Shown: positions 1 through 5,874 of the stretch, one piece after another | Layout of the letters: each line of letters opens with the position of its first letter | Position numbering within the stretch: position 1 is the first letter of the stretch | Source of the DNA: UMGS1590 sp963558655 | Lineage (GTDB): Bacteria; Bacillota; Peptococcia; Peptococcales; Peptococcaceae | Reading direction: 5' to 3' | DNA length: 8,288 nucleotides | Assembly: GCA_963558655.1 (NCBI GenBank) | Contig: CAUWHJ010000035.1 | Span: 1-8,288, forward strand | Notes under the pieces: model-generated | Databases searched by the model: none | What the model was told of the DNA's origin: nothing | Seen by the model: only the letters and a program-made list of their open reading frames with translations | Position numbers and translations under genes: made by a program

Positions 1-188
1 TTCATAAGCGAAGCATTTTTTGTGGTCTCCTTTATGAAAGAGTCCGCTTTCCGGACTTCTACGAAATCATATATTCTTTCGAAGTTAATGGCAGCATCTA
101 TTTTACGGAGAAGATGATCTTCCGGAACCATGGCATCCAGGCTGACAAATTCAATGACATTACGTTTATTAGGATATTTAGTTAACAT
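1..188 (-). CDS. IS1182-family transposase, N-terminal part (runs off left edge)
   Basis: The minus strand reads in frame from an ATG at 188-186 to the window edge, giving 62 residues. The segment at residues 12-44 (IEFVSLDAMVPEDHLLRKID, then a stretch ending YDFVE) is the N-terminal signature I know from IS1182-type (DUF772) DDE transposases, which cut and paste their own element. The start is supported by GGGGTGAT (minus strand of 193-200) five bases upstream of the ATG. After about residue 45 the sequence (RKADSFIKETTKNASLM) no longer resembles the LY..NGRPS-type continuation I expect. The copy may therefore already carry an internal deletion, or this is a divergent relative. The catalytic region lies outside the window, so I cannot say whether the gene is intact. 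Confidence 0.62.
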   Translation of the reverse strand, partial: MLTKYPNKRNVIEFVSLDAMVPEDHLLRKIDAAINFERIYDFVEVRKADSFIKETTKNASLM

Positions 189-243
189 GTGAATCACCCC
201 ACATACATTTTACTACCTATTGGCGACCTTTTTCGACAAGCTG
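1..243 (-). mobile_element. IS1182-like element, 5' end with possible terminal repeat
   Basis: The transposase start at 188 is followed outward by about 55 bases of AT-rich noncoding DNA, after which IS30 protein homology begins near 242. The last bases, read on the minus strand from 243, are CAGCTTGTCGAAAAAG. I take these as the probable outer end of the element, because IS30 homology starts immediately beyond and the motif loosely resembles a palindrome arm at 8143. The exact boundary and any target-site duplication cannot be fixed, since the other end of the element is outside the window. The arrangement suggests that the IS1182-like element inserted into, or recombined with, an IS30 copy. 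Confidence 0.4.
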
Positions 244-670
244 AAATTAGTCATCCACTTGAAGAACGTCCGGAAGAAGCAAATGAACGAAAAAGGATCG
301 GTGATTGGGAAGCGGATACTGTGATGGGGGCAACAGGAAGCGCCTGCCTGATCACATGTCTAAAGATAAGCCTTGCCATACGATTACACCTGATCGGGGA
401 AAAGAATTTGCTTATCATGAAGAGATAAGTCAGGCACTCAACGATGTACCATTTTATTTTCCAAAAACACATCAAGCATGGCAGCGTGGCAGAAACGAGA
501 ACACAAGTGGCTTATTGAGAGACTACTTCCCGAAGAATACAGAACTGTCGTCTGTTCAAAACGATGATGTACAGAAGGTTGTTGATAAATTGAATAAACG
601 TCCAAGAAAAACGCTGAGGTTTCTAACTCCATTTGAAGTTTTCTATTCTGTGGTGTTGCACTTGACTTGA
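242..670 (+). pseudogene. IS30-family transposase, truncated and frameshifted remnant
   Basis: The first part (242 to about 360) encodes ISHPLEERPEEANERK followed by RIGDWEADTVMG and GSACLIT. This is the IS30 core with the first catalytic Asp in GDWEADTV. From about 362 to 670, in another frame, it continues with TITPDRGKEF (second Asp), then WQRGRNENTSGLLRDYFPK (catalytic Glu), LNKRPRKTL and the typical C-terminus VLHLT followed by TGA. Compared with the family as I know it, the N-terminal helix-turn-helix half is missing. Roughly 30 codons between GSACLIT and TITPDRGKEF are also lost, with a change of frame. All three DDE residues survive, but no functional protein can be made. GTG at 189 could open the first frame, but the residues before about 242 do not look like IS30. 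The piece is clearly AT-richer than the genes downstream. Confidence 0.87.
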
Positions 671-696
671 CAATTCGCAGCTTTTTTAGAAAAATA

Positions 697-725
697 GTGA
701 CAAGTGGTCATTATCATACTATAAA
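697..725 (+). promoter_or_regulatory. candidate sigma-A promoter for the protease operon
   Basis: GTGACA (697-702) and TATAAA (720-725) are separated by 17 bases, and each matches the sigma-A consensus at five of six positions. Transcription would begin near 732 and leave a leader of about 150 bases before the GTG start at 884. The promoter lies 27 bases after the stop codon of the IS30 remnant, so it may sit in or beside the old IS end. A TTGACA at 667-672 overlapping the IS30 stop is another possible -35, but the hexamer 17 bases on (AAAAAT) is poor. Confidence 0.5.
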
Positions 726-786
726 ACCAGAAAAAAGATGCTAAAATAATAGTCGTAGAAAATCATATATCCTGCTAGGGAATGTT

Positions 787-801
787 TTCCGCATGGCGGA
801 A
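787..801 (+). other. small perfect hairpin in the 5' leader
   Basis: TTCCGC (787-792) pairs with GCGGAA (796-801) around a three-base ATG loop. GGG at 778-780 and CCC at 810-812 could close a longer outer stem around it. It lies inside the presumed untranslated leader. It matches no riboswitch consensus that I recognise. Confidence 0.35.
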
Positions 802-814
802 TAGAAAGGCCCTG

Positions 815-845
815 TTGTCTTTATGGACGGCAAGACCATTTTTTT
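815..845 (+). terminator. weak hairpin plus T7 in the leader, possible attenuator
   Basis: GTCTT (817-821) pairs with AAGAC (832-836), an outer T-A pair extends the stem across one mismatch, and seven T follow at 839-845. A ten-base loop and a five-pair stem make this a weak intrinsic terminator at best. Its place between the promoter candidate and the start codon is the usual place for an attenuator, which is why it is listed. Chance occurrence is also possible. Confidence 0.3.
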
Positions 846-866
846 ATGCACACGTTTTTTATAAGA

Positions 867-880
867 AAGGAAAAGGTGAT
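867..880 (+). promoter_or_regulatory. ribosome binding site that sets the start at GTG 884
   Basis: The run AAAGGAAAAGGTGAT (866-880) contains AAGGTGAT, a long match to the 16S anti-Shine-Dalgarno sequence. It ends three bases before GTG 884, so the core GG is at normal distance. The in-frame ATG at 782 has no comparable site and would put 34 extra residues, including WRNRKALLSLW, in front of an obvious signal peptide. The GTG start is therefore preferred. Confidence 0.8.
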
Positions 881-883
881 ACA

Positions 884-3800
884 GTGAAGCAATCGAAGCG
901 TTTGATTTCCGGTGTTCTCTGTCTGGCGATGGCGGCGTCTCTGTTGCCGGCACCGGCGGCATTGGCAGCGCCGAGGGCAGCGTCGCCTGCTTCGGCGACA
1001 GGAACCATCGAGGCCAAGGTGCAGATGGACCTGCCAATCAGCGAAGCGAAATTTGCAGCCAGTGAGGCGAAGGTGACGGTGAAGCAGGGCGGTGAAACCA
1101 TTGCTTCTGCCGATTTGACGAAAAACGGCACCTTTACGGTGAACGGAGAGAGCGGCCAGGCGCAGGGCACGGTGGCACTCACGGTTGCCGACGGCAAGGT
1201 GAAGCAGGTCGATGTGGCGGCGAAGGGGCTGTCTGCCGATACAGGCAGCAACAGCTACACCCTGCACTTCAGCGGCGCGGGCTTCCGGGATTACACGTCC
1301 GAGGCGCTGGTTCTCGATAATTATTCCAAGGGTCTCGTGCTGGGCACGGGCAGCGCCTCCTTTACCTACGGCGATGTGAACGGTGACAAAGATGTCAACG
1401 ACGGCGACGTCGAGGCGATGGAAGCGGCGCTCGCTGCTGCCGATGGCAGTAAAGACATGAACGGCGACGGCGTTCTCGATGCCAGCGATCTTGCTCTCGT
1501 CGTGCAGGCGGCTGCTGCCACAGGCGGTGCAGAGGTGAAAAACACAAGCATCATTGCCGCCAAGACCATCCAGTTTGATGAGATGGAAAAAGAACTGAAC
1601 GCACTCGACGACAAACAGAGCGTTGTCAGCGGCGATTATACCAACCTTTTCTCCGATAACCCGGAAGAAACCGTGACCCTCACGGCCCTTAAGGGCAATG
1701 AAATCGCCTTGCCGGTGCCGGTGGAAGCGGGCACAGAAGTGAGCCAGGTCACGATCACAAGCTCCACCGCTGCCCCGGCAGACCAAGGCTCTGTCGTCGT
1801 CACAACGGAGGATGATCAGGAGCTCGTCTATTCCTTTGACGAAAGCGCCCCTGACGGCGTGTTCGCGATTCAGACGCTGGATGACGGCCGCAAGGTGGTG
1901 ACGATCGACCTGGGCAAAAAGGTGCCGGTGAAGAAAATCACCATCAAGGTTGAAGTCAAGGACAAGCAGGAAATTGTTCTCGAACAGATCGAATTTTTGC
2001 AGGACATCGTCCCGGACGAACTGCCGCCGGTCAACACGAGTGTTGAAAACGTGCAGGCCAAGGCCGGTGACGGCAGCGTCACTCTGACCTGGAACGCCTA
2101 TCCAAACATCACCGGTTACCGCGTGGTCTATGGCACCGCAGAAAACGCGCTGACCCAGACTATGGACGTGAGCACGGAAAAGGCGACGATCGACAATCTG
2201 GAAAATTACACCACTTATTATTTCACGGTGACGCCTGTGGCAGGCGACTGGAGCGGCAGCCCGTCGGCGATCGTTTCGGCGCGTCCGCAGTCCAGCCAGA
2301 AGCCGGACAAACCGGACAATGTCGCGACCACTGCCGGTGACGGCTTCCTGCAAGTCACCTGGAAACCGGGCAAAAACACCGTCAAGAGCCGCCTGGAATA
2401 CCGTGAACGTGACACGGAAACCTGGAAAAAGGTTGACGGTTTCTACCAGACCTCTGCGACGATCGGCGGCCTTACAAACGGCACCACCTATGAGGTGAAG
2501 GTCATCGGTATCAACGGCGTCGGCGAAAGCAATCCGTCTGCCATCGTCCTCGGCACGCCGAAGGCGGCCGAGAGCGCAGGTCCGACATTGCCGGAAGCGG
2601 GGCGCATTTATGCGGAAAAGGTGGCATTTGCCGATAATACCGCTTCTAATATCGGCGTCTACTCCCGCGGTGAACTGCCGCAGGCTGTCATGGACGGCGA
2701 CGTCAACACCGGCTTTGTCGCCAATACGTGGTCTAAATCACGTGCATTTACCTATACCTTTAGCGAACCTCACGAGATGAATTACGTCATTTATGTACCG
2801 GATCAGCGCGAAGACCCAAGCAAGCCGGGAAAGCGCTTTCGCGATTACTTCAGCAATTTCGAAGTGACGGCTGTGACAGATACCGGCGAGACCGTCAAAC
2901 TAACGCCGCAGGTGAATTGGAGCAAAGCCAACAACAATGAATACTTTATCGTCAAGTTCCCGAAGACCAATGTGAAGCAGCTGACCATTCAGGGCAATCA
3001 GTGGGGCGGCGCCGGGAATATTTCTCTGGCAGAAATCGCCTTCTATGAGTATGACCCGGTAGAAGACCAGATCACAAAGCTCTTTAAGGACAAGGCTTTC
3101 ACCGAATTGGCGTCCGGTGTGGATGAAACAGACATTGCTGCCGCAGAGCAGGCGCTGAAAGAGCGTGAAAGTTATCAGCTCTATCCAGATGTTTTGAAGC
3201 AGGAAATTATCCTCGCGCGTAAGCTCCTGGCAGGCGAAAGCATGGGCCTCGTGAAAGCGGACTTCCAGAGCCGTTCCGCAAGCGTCGATGCCAATAACTA
3301 TGACCAGAGTGCCAGCGACTTGCAGCCGCTGGGCGTGGTGGCAAGCGCCGGAGCGACGTTAACTGTCTACGCCGATGTGCCAGATGATGCCGACGTGAAG
3401 CTGGTGCCAAGCCAGTACTACGGCGAAACGAGCGCCTGGAAAGGCACGGGCGTGACGCTCAAAGATGGGCGCAACGTCATCCCGGTTGAAAAAATCGGCA
3501 GCCTCAGCGATACGCGCGGCGGCATGCTCTACGTGACCTACGCAGGCGAGCAGCAGGAAAAAATCAAACTCCACGTACTGGAGAAAGACAATCAGGTTGT
3601 GATTGCGCCGACCCTCGAACTCTCTGATTGGGACAGCCTTAACGAAGGCGCGCGCAAGGAAAAAATCACCGCCTACGTGAACGACCTGCAAACCTACGTC
3701 ACAAAGCGCGGTTTGACCAATACCGACAGCAAGACCAACATCTTCAATGCGACAGAAATCGCCACGCCTAGCGTGCTCCTCTCCCTGCCGGCGAGCCAGG

Positions 3801-5830
3801 TGCTTAAAGGACTGGGCAGCGGCGGCACCACAGCGATGGCAGACACGCTTTACAATTCTCTGGAAGCGTGGAATGAGCTGCTCTTCCTCGCCAACAAGAC
3901 TCAGGGCATCACCAATGTCGACACCAGCTACGACGCCTACACCTACCCAATGCAGACCCGTCAAAACATCCGTTACTCCCGCATGTTCTCCGGCGCCTTC
4001 ATGTTTGCGGCAGGCACCTATGTGGGCATCGACTGGAACGAAACGCCGGGCATGGTCAGCGGTCAGCCGCTGGCAGCAACCGGCGACAACGGAAACGGCC
4101 TCTTCGGCTGGGGCATTGCCCACGAAGTCGGCCACAATATGGATAAGATTGGCTATGCCGAAATTACCAACAACATCTACTCCCTCGTCGCGCAGACAGC
4201 AGACGCCGACGGCAACATGACCGGTAAATCCCGCCTCGAGCAGGAAGGCCGCTACACAGCCATCTTCAACAAGGTGGCGCAGGCCAAACCGGGGCAGGCA
4301 GGGGACGTCTTTACGCAGCTCGGCATGTACTGGCAGCTTCACCTCGCCTACGATAAAGGCGGCAACGTGATGAACGGCAGCGGCCCGCTGGACTTCTACA
4401 ATACTTTCTTCAAGGCCTACAAGTCCGGCGAGTACAAGGGCGCCGACATCGCCAAGACCACCGATGAAAAAATCGCCCTGGCGGCAGCGGACGTCCCCGA
4501 CAAAGACCTCACCGAATTCTTCACCCGTTGGGGCATGGAACTGAGCGATGGCGTGAAAGACGTGCTCAAGGCCTACGACAAGGAAGAACGCGAAATCTGG
4601 TACCTCAACGACGATTCCCGCCGTGCGCGCCTGAATGGCGAAAGCAAGGCAAACGTTGGCGTTGACCTCAAGGCAGAGGTTCAGCCTGCTGCTGAAGGGG
4701 AAGGCGCAAGCGTGACGCTGACCATTCTCACCAGCGAAGAGGCCGACAAGCTCCAGGGCTACGAAATTCTCCGCGACGGCAAGGCCATCGGCTTCCTTGA
4801 AGCGGACGGCAAAGCGAGCCAGACCTACACCGACACCCTCGGTGCTGCCAACAACCGCGCCGTCTCCTACAGCGTGCGCGCCATTGACAAGCTCGGCAAC
4901 GTCGCTGACACCGCGGAAGCCAACGAGGTCCGTGTTTCCTTTGACAAGACCATCGCAAGCGATGCCTACACCACCAGTCGTGACGGCACGGACGTGGTCA
5001 TCACTGCCACTGGCGACGCCATGACCACCAGCGGGCTCAAGCTTACCGGCGACAGCATCCCGGCAAACGGCGACTACACCGTCTACATCTCCGGCGATGC
5101 CAATGCTGACACCGCCAATCTCGAGAGCGACGACTGGATGATCGCCAAGCACGGCGACTTCGGTGACATGCTTGAGGCAGACAGCGGCAAGTTGGCCTAC
5201 TTCACCATCCTCGGCGCTGAGAAAGACGACACCCGCATCGGCCTCTATGATGCGAAAAAGATCGTCATTCGCGGTGTGCCGGAAAGTGTCGATGTGAACG
5301 CCATTCAGCTTTTGAGTTATCCGGGCGACAACATCGCCTTCAGCGACGGCGCAGCCATCGGCGTGCTCGGAGAAGATTACACCTACGAGACGACGGACGG
5401 CAAGGAAACGATTCCTAAGGGCACCATTGTCATCACCGGTACCTACCGCGGCAATCCGCTCTACAACAGCGTTCGCATCAAAGGCACCTTCCAGAGCCAG
5501 ACACCGGCCAGCAGTGAGGCGCCAACCACAGAAGAACGTACCCTCTCCGGCGAGACCTACCTCTTCGCTGAGGTGTACAGCGATAAGATTTCAAGCGACA
5601 CGTCTGACGGCTTCTTCCTCTTTGTGCCGGACGATCAGGATCTCTTCAAACAGGTCAACGACGACACCGCCGAAAACGGCACCAGCCTCGGCAATGCGAT
5701 TCTCACCGACATTCGCGCAGAAATGTGGCGCGCCGTCGACACAAGCGGCAGCAATGCCCGTCTCACCAGCAACACGATGCGTATTTCCGTGCCAAGCTTT
5801 GCCAGCATGCCGGAAATCAAACTGACCTAA
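884..5830 (+). CDS. secreted dockerin-bearing peptidase M60 (gluzincin) multidomain protease
   Basis: 1648 residues from GTG 884. In order: signal peptide 1 to about 28 (KQSKR, hydrophobic core, ALAA); an unassigned beta-rich module 41-160; a type I-like dockerin 163-212; a jelly-roll-like segment 262-372; FN3 domains 384-467 and 476-558; an F5/8C (discoidin)-like module 569-722; a helical linker 725-784; the peptidase M60 region about 795-1230 with HEVGH at 1080-1084 and E1093 in AEITNN; an FN3/Ig-like domain 1260-1352; and a C-terminal region 1360-1648. M60 enzymes are zinc proteases; several characterised members cleave mucins and other glycoproteins, and the accessory modules here suit glycan binding. 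There is no SLH, LPxTG or transmembrane anchor, so the protein is free or docked through a partner. The SLH gene follows 44 bases later with no terminator between. Function as an M60 protease is firm; the substrate is inferred. Confidence 0.93.
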   Translation: MKQSKRLISGVLCLAMAASLLPAPAALAAPRAASPASATGTIEAKVQMDLPISEAKFAASEAKVTVKQGGETIASADLTKNGTFTVNGESGQAQGTVALTVADGKVKQVDVAAKGLSADTGSNSYTLHFSGAGFRDYTSEALVLDNYSKGLVLGTGSASFTYGDVNGDKDVNDGDVEAMEAALAAADGSKDMNGDGVLDASDLALVVQAAAATGGAEVKNTSIIAAKTIQFDEMEKELNALDDKQSVVSGDYTNLFSDNPEETVTLTALKGNEIALPVPVEAGTEVSQVTITSSTAAPADQGSVVVTTEDDQELVYSFDESAPDGVFAIQTLDDGRKVVTIDLGKKVPVKKITIKVEVKDKQEIVLEQIEFLQDIVPDELPPVNTSVENVQAKAGDGSVTLTWNAYPNITGYRVVYGTAENALTQTMDVSTEKATIDNLENYTTYYFTVTPVAGDWSGSPSAIVSARPQSSQKPDKPDNVATTAGDGFLQVTWKPGKNTVKSRLEYRERDTETWKKVDGFYQTSATIGGLTNGTTYEVKVIGINGVGESNPSAIVLGTPKAAESAGPTLPEAGRIYAEKVAFADNTASNIGVYSRGELPQAVMDGDVNTGFVANTWSKSRAFTYTFSEPHEMNYVIYVPDQREDPSKPGKRFRDYFSNFEVTAVTDTGETVKLTPQVNWSKANNNEYFIVKFPKTNVKQLTIQGNQWGGAGNISLAEIAFYEYDPVEDQITKLFKDKAFTELASGVDETDIAAAEQALKERESYQLYPDVLKQEIILARKLLAGESMGLVKADFQSRSASVDANNYDQSASDLQPLGVVASAGATLTVYADVPDDADVKLVPSQYYGETSAWKGTGVTLKDGRNVIPVEKIGSLSDTRGGMLYVTYAGEQQEKIKLHVLEKDNQVVIAPTLELSDWDSLNEGARKEKITAYVNDLQTYVTKRGLTNTDSKTNIFNATEIATPSVLLSLPASQVLKGLGSGGTTAMADTLYNSLEAWNELLFLANKTQGITNVDTSYDAYTYPMQTRQNIRYSRMFSGAFMFAAGTYVGIDWNETPGMVSGQPLAATGDNGNGLFGWGIAHEVGHNMDKIGYAEITNNIYSLVAQTADADGNMTGKSRLEQEGRYTAIFNKVAQAKPGQAGDVFTQLGMYWQLHLAYDKGGNVMNGSGPLDFYNTFFKAYKSGEYKGADIAKTTDEKIALAAADVPDKDLTEFFTRWGMELSDGVKDVLKAYDKEEREIWYLNDDSRRARLNGESKANVGVDLKAEVQPAAEGEGASVTLTILTSEEADKLQGYEILRDGKAIGFLEADGKASQTYTDTLGAANNRAVSYSVRAIDKLGNVADTAEANEVRVSFDKTIASDAYTTSRDGTDVVITATGDAMTTSGLKLTGDSIPANGDYTVYISGDANADTANLESDDWMIAKHGDFGDMLEADSGKLAYFTILGAEKDDTRIGLYDAKKIVIRGVPESVDVNAIQLLSYPGDNIAFSDGAAIGVLGEDYTYETTDGKETIPKGTIVITGTYRGNPLYNSVRIKGTFQSQTPASSEAPTTEERTLSGETYLFAEVYSDKISSDTSDGFFLFVPDDQDLFKQVNDDTAENGTSLGNAILTDIRAEMWRAVDTSGSNARLTSNTMRISVPSFASMPEIKLT
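1370..1519 (+). other. dockerin domain (residues 163-212 of the protease)
   Basis: Two F-hand calcium loops are complete. The first is D164, N166, D168, N172, D175 (motif GDVNGDKDVNDGD). The second is D191, N193, D195, D199, D202 (motif DMNGDGVLDASD). Each is followed by a hydrophobic helix (EAMEAALAAA and LALVVQAAAA). Ligands fall at positions 1, 3, 5, 9 and 12 of each loop, and the loops start 27 residues apart, as in type I dockerins. Dockerins bind cohesin domains, so this protein should have a partner. An N-terminal position is less usual than the C-terminal one. Confidence 0.88.
3266..4573 (+). other. peptidase M60 region (about residues 795-1230)
   Basis: A beta-rich leading part (residues about 815-895, GATLTVYADVP then GRNVIPVEKIG and GGMLYVTY) precedes the catalytic part. 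The zinc site is H1080-E1081-x-x-H1084 at 4121-4135, with E1093 nine residues after H1084, fitting the family pattern HExxHx(8-28)E. The surrounding GWGIAHEVGHNMD and EITNNIYSL are typical of M60/enhancin-like enzymes. H1080, H1084 and E1093 should bind zinc, and E1081 should act as general base. No key residue is missing, so the enzyme is expected to be active. Confidence 0.92.
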
Positions 5831-5860
5831 GAAGCAAAAGCCTATAAAACAGACAGCATG

Positions 5861-5868
5861 AAAGGAGA
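5861..5868 (+). promoter_or_regulatory. ribosome binding site of the SLH gene
   Basis: AAAGGAGA lies six bases before ATG 5875, inside the 44-base gap after the protease stop. I see no promoter or terminator in this gap, which supports co-transcription of the two genes. Confidence 0.85.
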
Positions 5869-5874
5869 ACACCC

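Noticed and set aside
189..241. A GTG start at 189 as the true beginning of the IS30 gene
   Set aside because: Residues before about 242 have no IS30 character. This stretch is better explained as the untranslated flank of the IS1182-like gene on the other strand.
770..845. A c-di-GMP (GEMM) riboswitch, suggested by GGACGGCAAGACC in the leader
   Set aside because: The other conserved blocks of the GEMM consensus and their order are absent, so only the general terminator-like layout is retained as a finding.
782..883. An upstream in-frame ATG at 782 that would lengthen the protease by 34 residues
   Set aside because: It has no good ribosome binding site, and the extra residues would spoil the N-terminal signal peptide. 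GTG 884 has AAGGTGAT at the right distance.
821..2353. A 510-codon open frame on the minus strand opposite the protease gene
   Set aside because: It is a mirror frame caused by GC-rich codon use. Its Arg/His-rich composition resembles no protein, and the plus strand here has recognisable domains.
3359..5152. A 597-codon open frame on the minus strand opposite the M60 region
   Set aside because: Composition is the antisense pattern of the plus-strand gene. The plus strand encodes the M60 domain with its zinc site, and the minus-strand frame shows no motif.
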